Origin: an uncultured Thermomicrobiales bacterium
Lineage (GTDB): Bacteria; Chloroflexota; Chloroflexia; Thermomicrobiales; UBA6265
DNA length: 5,900 nt
Direction: 5' to 3'
Assembly: GCA_902806395.1 (NCBI GenBank)
Contig: CADCWH010000033.1
Coordinates: 1-5,900, forward strand
Shown here: piece by piece, positions 1-5,900 of the stretch
Layout of the letters: each line of letters starts with the position of its first letter
How positions within the stretch are numbered: position 1 is the stretch's first letter
The notes under the pieces: generated by a model
Database searches by the model: none
Told to the model about the DNA's origin: nothing
Seen by the model: only the letters and a program-made list of their open reading frames with translations
Position numbers and translations under genes: made by a program

Positions 1-257
1 AGACGCCATACGAGGCGGCCAGCGAGTCGATGCTGAAGCGGGACGTCAACGCCGCGCTGGATACTCTCACCGCGCGCGAGAAGCTGGTGCTCCAGTTGCG
101 CTTCGGTCTTGGTGCCGGCCACCAGCACACCTTGGCCGAGGTCGGCGAGCAGCTCCAGATCAGCCGGGAGCGCGTCCGCCAGATCGAGAACGAGGCCCTA
201 CAGAAGCTGCGCCGCCTCGACGGCGAGCGCCTCTTCGCCTACCACCAGGAGCTGTAG
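1..257 (+). CDS. RNA polymerase sigma-70 family factor, C-terminal part (region 4), 5' truncated by window edge
   Basis: This is the last 84 residues of a sigma factor. The first whole codon is at position 3, the stop is TAG at 255-257, and the gene begins outside the window. Region 4.1 is seen in LTAREKLVLQLRFGLG (residues 22-37). Region 4.2, the helix-turn-helix that contacts the -35 promoter element, runs over about residues 43-70 and contains the family signature RERVRQIE followed by EALQKLRR. E. coli RpoD has the equivalent RERIRQIEAKALRKLR, so this belongs to the principal (RpoD/SigA-like) or group 2 class rather than the ECF class. The protein directs core RNA polymerase to promoters in the cytoplasm. 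The Met at 30 is internal: the upstream residues TPYEAASES continue the same frame and look like normal sigma sequence. A strong hairpin terminator follows 40 bases after the stop. The housekeeping factor cannot be told from a paralogue using this fragment alone. Confidence 0.93.
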   Translation, partial: TPYEAASESMLKRDVNAALDTLTAREKLVLQLRFGLGAGHQHTLAEVGEQLQISRERVRQIENEALQKLRRLDGERLFAYHQEL

Positions 258-296
258 GCTCGAGGCTGTCGAGTACGGACCAGAGGAGTGCATGGG

Positions 297-327
297 ACGG
301 GGGTAGCCATAGGGCTACCCCCGTTTC
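297..327 (+). terminator. Intrinsic terminator of the sigma factor gene
   Basis: An 11-bp perfect stem, CGGGGGTAGCC (298-308) with GGCTACCCCCG (313-323), closes on the four-base loop ATAG. A297-T324 adds one more pair. The run GTTTCGTT follows. Its place 40 bases after the sigma stop codon and its very stable stem make a rho-independent terminator the natural reading. The T-run is short and interrupted. Confidence 0.85.
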
Positions 328-434
328 GTTGTGCCGGGTGTGCGGAGCCGGTTGACCAACGACGAGAGATGAGGGCGTGTCGTCATTTGGCGGATTCGCG
401 GGTCGGGCTGGAGTCGCTCCGTGATGCGGCCGAC

Positions 435-452
435 TCGGGCTAACAAGCCCGA
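435..452 (-). terminator. Weak hairpin just after the DHFR-like gene, possible terminator
   Basis: A 7-bp stem, TCGGGCT (435-441) with AGCCCGA (446-452), encloses the loop AACA. Read on the minus strand it begins three bases past the stop codon of the gene ending at 456. There is no T-rich tail, so termination is only a possibility. The rest of 328-455 shows nothing else recognisable. Confidence 0.3.
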
Positions 453-454
453 TG

Positions 455-1016
<562 letters not shown>

Positions 1017-1104
1017 TGCGTGAGCGTATCACGATCACGTTGGGAGTGGACGTCTTTTCACAGGTGGTTACGGTCGACTCGTCGTACCGGACGGGCCGGA
1101 CCGG

Positions 1105-1245
1105 ACCAACCAACAGTGGACGATCATCGAGCCATTGTTCACAGAGTAGCGGCGGCCTGACGGCGGCGGCCGCCCGTGGCGCGACGCGCGTGCCGTAACC
1201 GCGGAAGCGAGATTTGGGGAGCGCCGGTCGGGACCCGAGCGATGA
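1105..1245 (+). pseudogene. Relic of an IS5-family transposase N-terminus
   Basis: Reading frame 1 from 1105 gives TNQQWTIIEPLFTE, an in-frame TAG (1147-1149), then RRPDGGGRPWRDARAV (1150-1197). From memory, this matches the start of IS5-family (DUF4096-type) transposases, which read roughly T-D-E-Q-W-x-I-I-E-P-L-L-P, a short linker, G-G-R-P-x-R-D-x-R-A-V, then a segment leading to G-A-P-W-R-D-L-P. After RAV the frame breaks. A further echo of G-A-P-W-R-D-L-P may be present in another frame at about 1217-1240 (GSAGRDP). The spacing to it is about 31 bases where the family would need about 42, so a small frameshifting deletion would explain it. No start codon, catalytic DDE residues, terminal repeats or intact open frame remain, so it cannot encode a functional transposase. 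The 1105-1197 part is convincing, the right boundary is uncertain, and the decay could reach close to the amidase start. Confidence 0.7.
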
Positions 1246-1306
1246 CGAGTCGACCGGGTCGCCCCACCAATCGTGCGATCATCGCCGGACCTGGTTCGAC
1301 AGCTAC

Positions 1307-1322
1307 GGGAGATTCGCCGATG
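1307..1322 (+). promoter_or_regulatory. Ribosome binding site fixing the amidase start
   Basis: GGGAG at 1307-1311 lies 8 bases before the ATG at 1320-1322. It selects this ATG over the upstream in-frame GTG at 1176, whose extra 48 residues read through transposase debris and would put an arginine-rich stretch before the signal peptide. Confidence 0.8.
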
Positions 1323-1985
1323 CGCGCATTACGATCGCTGGCCCTGCTCGTCGCCCTGGCCGTCGGCGGCGTCGCCATGGTGGCCGCGAATGCGACGGAC
1401 GCACCTGGCGGGGAAGACATCGCCTGCCCCGTCCGCTCCGCCACGGTCGTGCTGGACCCTGGCCACGGCGGCGAGGACTCCGGTGCCGTCAACGGTGCCC
1501 TACGCGAGAGTGACCTGACCCTCGACATCGCGAACCGGACGGCCGCCCTGCTGCGGGACGCGGGGCACACCGTCGCGCTGACCCGCGACGACGACATCTT
1601 CCTGACCAACAGCGAGCGGGGGTGGGTCGCCAATGCCTGCCGGGCGACGGTCTTCGTCTCGATCCACCTCAACAGCTTCCCGGAGCCCGAACCGAACTAC
1701 GTCATGACCTTCTGGGGCATCGACCCCAAGGACATCGCCTTCACCCAGCATATGATCGCTGCCCTCCATCCCGCCCTGGACAGTGCGGGGACCGGCCTCG
1801 GCAATGGCGGCACCGACCAGTTCGAGACCGGCTCCCTGCTGCGGGCGACGATGCCCGGCACCCTGGTCGAGACGGTCTTCCTCTCCAACCTGGCCGAAGC
1901 CGCACTGCTCGGCGACGGTACCGGCAGGCGGCAGCAGCAGATCGCCGAGGCGGTCGCGGCGGGGATCATCACCTGGTTGGAGTGA
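1320..1985 (+). CDS. Secreted N-acetylmuramoyl-L-alanine amidase (Amidase_3 family)
   Basis: This zinc hydrolase cleaves the amide bond between N-acetylmuramic acid and the L-alanine of the peptidoglycan stem peptide, outside the cytoplasmic membrane. The 221-residue product starts with a Sec signal peptide: MRALR, then the hydrophobic stretch SLALLVALAVGGVAMVA, then a likely signal peptidase I site after A25 (ANA|TDA). The catalytic domain spans about residues 41-220. Zinc ligands and catalytic residues are visible: H49 in LDPGHGG, E63 in LRESDLTLDIA, H116 in VSIHLNS, and E184 in LVETVFLSN. The domain is complete, but there is no SH3, LysM, SPOR or AMIN wall-binding domain, so the mature enzyme is a bare catalytic unit. 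The only two cysteines, C36 and C107, lie in the exported part and could form a disulfide; this is inference. The gene stands alone, 3' of transposase debris. A role in cell-wall turnover, daughter-cell separation or spore/cell lysis cannot be decided from sequence. Confidence 0.93.
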   Translation: MRALRSLALLVALAVGGVAMVAANATDAPGGEDIACPVRSATVVLDPGHGGEDSGAVNGALRESDLTLDIANRTAALLRDAGHTVALTRDDDIFLTNSERGWVANACRATVFVSIHLNSFPEPEPNYVMTFWGIDPKDIAFTQHMIAALHPALDSAGTGLGNGGTDQFETGSLLRATMPGTLVETVFLSNLAEAALLGDGTGRRQQQIAEAVAAGIITWLE

Positions 1986-2076
1986 CGACCGGGGTCGATC
2001 CCTGGCCGTCAGGGCGGGCTAGCTGCCATCCGGCGCAGGAGTCGTTAGGGCATCGCCCGAAGGGCGAGCGCTAGAC

Positions 2077-2101
2077 CACACCGGCGCCCACCGTGTGTTT
2101 C
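2077..2101 (+). terminator. Possible intrinsic terminator after the amidase gene
   Basis: CACA-CGG (2077-2084, with one bulged C) pairs with CCG-TGTG (2091-2097) around a six-base loop, and TTTCT follows. The stem is modest and the T-run short. It lies 92 bases after the amidase stop, between convergent genes. A second small hairpin, TCGCCC-GAA-GGGCGA (2053-2067), precedes it without a T-run. Confidence 0.35.
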
Positions 2102-2174
2102 TGCTGTGGCTCGTGGCGATGTTCGGGATGGTTACAACAGCCACCCGATGGACACCGCCGCTGCCGACTCGACG

Positions 2175-2450
2175 CTACGCCCGAGAACTGAACAGGATGT
2201 TCCACTCCACCAGGCGGGACTCGGCGAGGGCGCCGTCCTGGCTGTAGGGGTCGTTCTCCAGCAGGGAGCGAGCTTCGGCCTCATCGGCGGCCCGGTAGAC
2301 GATCGCGGCTCCCGAGTCGTCGGTGAACGGGCCGGACTCGTGCAACTTCCCCGTGTCGAGCAGGTGCTGGAGGTATTCCCGGTGTCGCGGTCGCGCCGTG
2401 TCCCGGATCGCCCGGTCGCCATAGGTGATGATCGCCATGAACGTCGGCAT
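2175..2450 (-). CDS. YciI-like (YCII-related) small protein
   Basis: The 91-residue product fits the YciI family, a ferredoxin-like alpha+beta fold of about 90-100 residues. Landmarks are: the N-terminal strand FMAIITYGD; RPRHREYLQHLLDTGKLHESGPF (residues 21-42), with the conserved His (H23) and the typical G-P turn (G40-P41); a middle strand AAIVYRA; AEARSLLENDPY (residues 58-69), with the near-invariant D-P (D67-P68); and the C-terminal strand VEWNILF. Members are cytoplasmic and form dimers. A His/Asp active site has been proposed for the family, but the reaction is unknown for most, so no substrate is assigned. The start ATG (complement of 2448-2450) follows AAGGGA by 11 bases and gives the family's usual length. 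A longer frame upstream, to 2669, is arginine- and proline-rich and is rejected. A shorter start at the Met of MAIIT (2438) is possible. The gene diverges from mutS and shares the 266-base spacer with it. Confidence 0.85.
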   Translation of the reverse strand: MPTFMAIITYGDRAIRDTARPRHREYLQHLLDTGKLHESGPFTDDSGAAIVYRAADEAEARSLLENDPYSQDGALAESRLVEWNILFSSRA

Positions 2451-2575
2451 CTGGTTGTTCGTCCCTTCACTGTCACCGGTCAGATGATCTGGCGGCGATC
2501 TCCCGAGGTTATCGTCGGGTTGACGGGGTGGTGCCGGCACGGGGTCGCGATCGCGCTGACCGCCCGTTTGCTCCC

Positions 2576-2604
2576 TTGCCCCCCGGCGACCGCTGCCGTA
2601 GTCT
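2576..2604 (+). promoter_or_regulatory. Candidate sigma-70-type promoter for mutS
   Basis: TTGCCC (2576-2581) and TAGTCT (2599-2604) are separated by 17 bases. They match the -35 and -10 consensus at 4 of 6 and 3 of 6 positions, with the TANNNT pattern common in GC-rich genomes. It would leave a leader of about 105 bases before the GTG start. It is the best candidate I could find in the divergent 2451-2716 spacer, and it is weak. No clear promoter was seen for the yciI-like gene. Confidence 0.25.
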
Positions 2605-2702
2605 ATCGTCATCCCCCGCATCCGAACGCGCCCCGTCCCCGAGGCAGCCGCTGACGCTGATCGCACCACGGCGCGACCCGCGCTCGGGGCGACGACCCCA
2701 TC

Positions 2703-2719
2703 GAGGGAGTGACCCGGTG
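2703..2719 (+). promoter_or_regulatory. Ribosome binding site fixing the mutS GTG start
   Basis: GAGGGAG (2703-2709) sits 7 bases before GTG (2717-2719), an ideal spacing. The frame stays open upstream to a GTG at 2528, but those 63 residues are rich in Arg, Pro and Ser, resemble no MutS sequence, and overlap the divergent promoter region. The GTG at 2717 is therefore preferred. Confidence 0.8.
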
Positions 2720-5518
2720 ACGAGCGACGACACCTCGACCGCGACGATCATCGATCCAGTCGGGGACACCGACGGGCGACCGGAGCAGGGCGAAGCCCCA
2801 TCGCCGGTCACCGACCTCCCCTCGTCCGCCTCGCTCGTTCCCCTCCGGCGCCAGTATCTCCAGGTCAAAGCGCAGCATCCGGATGCGCTGCTCTTCTTCA
2901 GGCTGGGAGATTTCTACGAGACCTTCGACACCGATGCCGAGGTGGCGGCGCGGGTCCTCGACATCACGCTGACCTCGCGGGAGATGGGGAAGGGGGTCCG
3001 GGTGCCGATGGCCGGCATCCCGCACCACGCCGCCGAGGGGCACGTCGTCCGCCTGATCGCCGCCGGGTACAAGGTCGCGATCTGCGAGCAGGTCGGGGCG
3101 GTCACCAAGGGGAAGGGGTTGGTCGACCGGGAAGTGACCCGCATAGTGACCCCGGGCACCGTGGTCGAGCCCGCCATGCTCGACGCCCGGGCCAACAATT
3201 ACATCGGCGCGGTGGTGATCGAGGGCAAGCGGGCCGGGATCGCCCACGCCGACATCTCCACCGGCGAGTTCGCGACGGTCGAGTTGTCCGGGGAGAGCCC
3301 GGAAGACCTCCTCCTGGCGGTCGGACGCGAACTGCTCCGCCTCCAGCCGGCCGAGTTGATCCTGCCGGAGGGGCAAGCCGCCGGGTCGGCCCTGCCGGCC
3401 GAGGCGTGGTTGCCATCGGACGCGGCCCTCGGCACCGTGGATGCCTGGCGCTGGCGCCTGGACCGGGCGGAGGAGTCCCTGCTGGGGCACTTCGCCGTCG
3501 AATCGCTGGACGGTTTCGGCTGCGCCAATCAGCCCCTCGCCATCCGCGCCGCCGGGGGCCTCCTCCAATACCTCGCCGGCACCCAGCGGTCGGGCCTCCA
3601 GCAGATCACCGGCCTGGTCACCTACGCGGGTGACGGCTACATGACCCTCGACGCCCAGACCCGCCGCAACCTCGAACTCACCGAGAGCGCCCGGGGGGAA
3701 CGGCGCCATAGCCTGCTGGCCGTCCTCGACCAGACCCGGACCCCAATGGGTGGCCGCCTGCTACGCCGCTGGGTGAACCAGCCCCTCCTCGACCTCGACA
3801 CCCTGCGCGAGCGCCAGGACGGCATCGCCCGGTTCCACGCCGACGCCGTCGCCCGCTCTGAGGTCCGTCGCGTCCTGTCCGCCGTCGGCGACATCGAGCG
3901 GCTGGTCAACCGCGCGATCACCGGCATCGCCGGGCCCCGCGACCTGCTCACCCTGCGCGACGCCCTGGCCGCCCTGCCCGGCTTGCCGGACTGGTTGGCC
4001 GAGACGCCCGGCTTGGCCCCGATCCCCGATTGTGGCGAGGTACGGACCCTGCTCGACCTGGCGATCGACGACGATGCCCCCGCGACGCTCGGCAAGGGCA
4101 CCGCGCTGCGGCCCGGCTTCGCGGCCGACCTCGACGGCCACAGGACCCGGGCCCGCGAGGCCCGCGACTGGATCGCCGGCCTGGAGCGGACCGAGCGGGA
4201 GCGCACTGGCATCCGTTCCCTCAAAGTCGGCTACAACAAGGTCTTTGGCTACTACCTCGAAGTCACGACCGCCGCCCTGGCCACCGCCGAGCGGGAACGG
4301 ATGACCCGGCCGGATGGCGTCGATCAGGGGCCGGTCCTCCCGGCCGACTACATCCCCAAGCAGTCACTTGCCAACGGCACCCGCTATTTCACTCCCCAGC
4401 TGAAGGAGTACGAGACGGTCGTCCTGACCGCGCAGGAGACGCTGGCCGAGATGGAGGCCGACGCCTTCCGTCGCGTCGTCGGCCAGGTGGCCGCCAGCGG
4501 GACGAAGCTACTCGCCGCGGCCCGGGCGGTCGCCACCCTCGACGTGATCAGTGGCTTGGCCGAGGTCGCCGTCCTGCGCGGCTACGTCCGGCCGGAACTC
4601 CACGACGGGACTGGCCTGGTGATCGAGGGCGGGCGGCACCCGGTCCTGGAGGTGGTCCTCGGCGACGGCCGATTCGTCCCCAACGATGCCCACCTCGACG
4701 CCGCCGGGGACATCGGCCCCCGGATCGCCATCCTGACCGGGCCGAACATGGCCGGCAAGAGCAGTTGGTTGCGCCAGGTCGCCCTGATCACCCTGCTGGC
4801 CCAGGTGGGGTCCTACGTCCCGGCGGACCGGGCCCGGATCGGGCTGGTCGACCGGATCTTCACCCGGATCGGGGCCCAGGACGACATCGCCACCGGCCAG
4901 AGCACCTTCATGGTCGAGATGCTGGAGACGGCCAACATCCTCAACCACGCCACCGGTCGCTCGCTGGTGGTGCTGGACGAGATCGGCCGCGGCACCAGTA
5001 CCTACGACGGCCTGGCGATAGCCCGGGCGATCGTGGAGCACATCCACAACGCCCCCCGCCTCGGCTGCCGGACCGTCTTCGCCACCCACTACCACGAACT
5101 GACGGAACTGGAGCACGTCCTGCCCCGGGTCCGGACCTACCGGATGGATGTCTTAGAGGAGGGGGAGCAGATCGTCTTCCTGCGTCACGTCGTGGCCGGG
5201 GCCGCGGACCGCTCCTATGGCGTCCACGTCGCTCGCATCGCCGGCATCCCCCGCCCGGTCGTCCGCCGCGCCCAGGAGATCCTCGACGACCTCGAATCCG
5301 GTCAGCGGGGACCCGGCGAAGCCGCCCACCGCCGGTCCGCGATGCGCGACCCCGGTCCGGCCGCACCGGCGGCCAGTTCCTTCCAACTCACCTTCTTCGG
5401 TCAGCCCGACCCAGCGATGGACGCCCTCCGCGCCCTCGACGTCGAAGGCATGTCGCCGTTGGAGGCCCTCACCAAGCTCTACGAGCTGCAGCGCCTGGTC
5501 CGCGATGCGGCGGGATGA
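2717..5518 (+). CDS. mutS: DNA mismatch repair protein MutS (MutS1)
   Basis: MutS scans DNA as a dimer, binds mispairs and small loops, and through ATP-driven clamp formation recruits MutL to start strand-directed repair. The 933-residue product has all five domains. Domain I, the mismatch reader, starts near residue 45 and has the Phe-x-Glu motif F66-Y67-E68 in RLGDFYETF, so it is MutS1 rather than MutS2. The connector spans about 165-295, and the lever and clamp about 305-620 (VGYNKVFGYY in the clamp). The ATPase domain has Walker A GPNMAGKSS (675-683), Walker B LVVLDEIGRGTSTYDG (D754, E755) and the ATPase-motif histidine in FATHYHEL (H791). After a variable linker comes QLTFF (890-894), a likely beta-clamp contact, then a C-terminal oligomerisation-type helix. 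E. coli MutS has 853 residues; the extra length lies in an N-terminal extension of about 30 residues, a clamp-domain insert near 514-549, and the linker. mutL is not adjacent in this window. All key residues are intact and function is expected. Confidence 0.98.
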   Translation: MTSDDTSTATIIDPVGDTDGRPEQGEAPSPVTDLPSSASLVPLRRQYLQVKAQHPDALLFFRLGDFYETFDTDAEVAARVLDITLTSREMGKGVRVPMAGIPHHAAEGHVVRLIAAGYKVAICEQVGAVTKGKGLVDREVTRIVTPGTVVEPAMLDARANNYIGAVVIEGKRAGIAHADISTGEFATVELSGESPEDLLLAVGRELLRLQPAELILPEGQAAGSALPAEAWLPSDAALGTVDAWRWRLDRAEESLLGHFAVESLDGFGCANQPLAIRAAGGLLQYLAGTQRSGLQQITGLVTYAGDGYMTLDAQTRRNLELTESARGERRHSLLAVLDQTRTPMGGRLLRRWVNQPLLDLDTLRERQDGIARFHADAVARSEVRRVLSAVGDIERLVNRAITGIAGPRDLLTLRDALAALPGLPDWLAETPGLAPIPDCGEVRTLLDLAIDDDAPATLGKGTALRPGFAADLDGHRTRAREARDWIAGLERTERERTGIRSLKVGYNKVFGYYLEVTTAALATAERERMTRPDGVDQGPVLPADYIPKQSLANGTRYFTPQLKEYETVVLTAQETLAEMEADAFRRVVGQVAASGTKLLAAARAVATLDVISGLAEVAVLRGYVRPELHDGTGLVIEGGRHPVLEVVLGDGRFVPNDAHLDAAGDIGPRIAILTGPNMAGKSSWLRQVALITLLAQVGSYVPADRARIGLVDRIFTRIGAQDDIATGQSTFMVEMLETANILNHATGRSLVVLDEIGRGTSTYDGLAIARAIVEHIHNAPRLGCRTVFATHYHELTELEHVLPRVRTYRMDVLEEGEQIVFLRHVVAGAADRSYGVHVARIAGIPRPVVRRAQEILDDLESGQRGPGEAAHRRSAMRDPGPAAPAASSFQLTFFGQPDPAMDALRALDVEGMSPLEALTKLYELQRLVRDAAG

Positions 5519-5900
5519 CCTCGGCCGCCCGGTACCGCGTGCTACCCACGCCCCCGTTTCCCTAGTTCACCAGTTCGCGCCACGCTGACTGCTCCCGACA
5601 CCAACGATCGCCATGGAAAACCATCTCGTAGGGGCGCCGCTCGCTGCGCCCGTTGCCCCCGACGTGCGTTCGATCGTCGCACGTACCTCCCAGGCGAGGG
5701 CACGGCAAGCGGCGCCCCTACGAGGCCATGTGCCCAACGGCCTCTTTCCCGCCATCGATACGACGCCGATGTGCCGAGATAGCACCCCCATGTTGACCGC
5801 TAGGTGATCGACAAACCCTTCTTCAGTCCCTATCGTCATATGCAAGCGGTCACCGGCGGCGGGCGGGCGGGTCGGCCAACGCCCCGTGGGCAGGCAGAGA
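5519..5900 (+). other. Intergenic region downstream of mutS, no supported gene
   Basis: I see no convincing coding sequence here. Frames that are open across it on either strand translate the palindromic element at 5625-5724 and match no family I know. Small hairpins just after the mutS stop, such as GCGTG-CTACC-CACGC at 5537-5551, lack a T-run, so no mutS terminator can be named. The last 60 bases carry a GC-rich run that may lead into a gene beyond the window. Confidence 0.6.
5625..5724. repeat. 100-bp palindromic element (MITE- or REP-like)
   Basis: The ends are a perfect 17-bp inverted repeat: CTCGTAGGGGCGCCGCT (5625-5641) and AGCGGCGCCCCTACGAG (5708-5724). Inside, nearly co-centred, are two more pairing blocks. 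CCGTTGCCC (5650-5658) pairs with GGGCACGG (5698-5705) through 8 bp with one bulged T, and ACGTGCG (5662-5668) pairs with CGCACGT (5678-5684). The whole can fold into one long hairpin. The left arm can also fold locally as GGGCGC-8-GCGCCC (5632-5651). This layout is typical of short non-autonomous mobile or REP-type elements that occur in many copies per genome. CCAT lies directly before the left end and one base after the right end, a possible but weak target duplication. Confidence 0.75.

Noticed and set aside
1019..1039. Tandem ATCACG copies (1028-1039) and a CGTGA/TCACG inverted pair just upstream of the DHFR-like gene, as an operator
   Set aside because: The arms are only 5-6 bases and the arrangement is easily met by chance. 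No regulator gene is nearby.
2105..2150. GTGGCT/AGCCAC pairing in the gap after the amidase, considered as a small RNA or tRNA-like fold
   Set aside because: There is only a 6-bp stem with a long unpaired interior, no tRNA landmarks, and no promoter or terminator framing it.
2528..2716. Upstream part of the mutS frame from GTG 2528 as coding sequence
   Set aside because: It is Arg/Pro/Ser-rich with no MutS similarity. An ideal ribosome binding site precedes GTG 2717, and the stretch overlaps the spacer shared with the divergent yciI-like gene.
2609..3709. Antisense open frame of 366 codons opposite the start of mutS
   Set aside because: It is Gly/Arg/Asp-rich without any family motif, and is explained by the high third-position GC of mutS on the opposite strand.
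4030..5565. Long open frame of 511 codons overlapping the second half of mutS in another frame
   Set aside because: Its product is dominated by Arg, Pro and Gly, the usual out-of-frame shadow of a very GC-rich gene. mutS in this stretch has all conserved motifs.
5567..5845. Open frames on both strands across the palindromic element
   Set aside because: They translate the inverted repeat itself, have no recognisable domain, and depend on the repeat for being open.
5840..5900. ATG at 5840 with an open frame to the window end, as the start of a next gene
   Set aside because: There is no ribosome binding site before it, and the 20 visible residues are low-complexity Gly/Arg/Pro with no recognisable family.

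Overview
The window is GC-rich. Hand-counted lines give roughly 72-75% GC in mutS and about 62% in the first minus-strand gene. Genes are spaced apart on both strands and start with GGGAG-type ribosome binding sites. The gene set is a principal-type sigma factor end, a RibD_C/dihydrofolate-reductase-like protein, a secreted amidase, a YciI-like protein and a full-length MutS1. Together with a GTAGGGGCGCC-type palindromic repeat, this would fit a high-GC Chloroflexota bacterium (Thermomicrobia-like). That placement is inference from general impression, not from a search.

Layout. 1-257: C-terminal end of a sigma-70 family factor (+), closed by a strong intrinsic terminator at about 297-327. 328-455: short gap between convergent genes, with one weak hairpin. 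456-1016: 186-aa RibD_C/DHFR-family protein (-). 1017-1319: no intact gene; it holds a decayed fragment of an IS5-family transposase N-terminus (clear at 1105-1197, probable to about 1240 or further). 1320-1985: 221-aa exported N-acetylmuramoyl-L-alanine amidase (+). 1986-2174: gap between convergent genes, with a possible terminator. 2175-2450: 91-aa YciI-like protein (-). 2451-2716: divergent promoter region. 2717-5518: MutS mismatch repair ATPase, 933 aa (+). 5519-5900: no supported gene; it contains a 100-bp palindromic element at 5625-5724.

The genes do not form one operon or pathway. They are mostly single units read in alternating directions, with mobile-element debris in two of the gaps. 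I see no new multi-gene system. The points most worth checking are the palindromic MITE/REP-like element after mutS, the IS5-family transposase relic, and MutS details: a clamp-domain insert, a variant beta-clamp motif, and an N-terminal extension.
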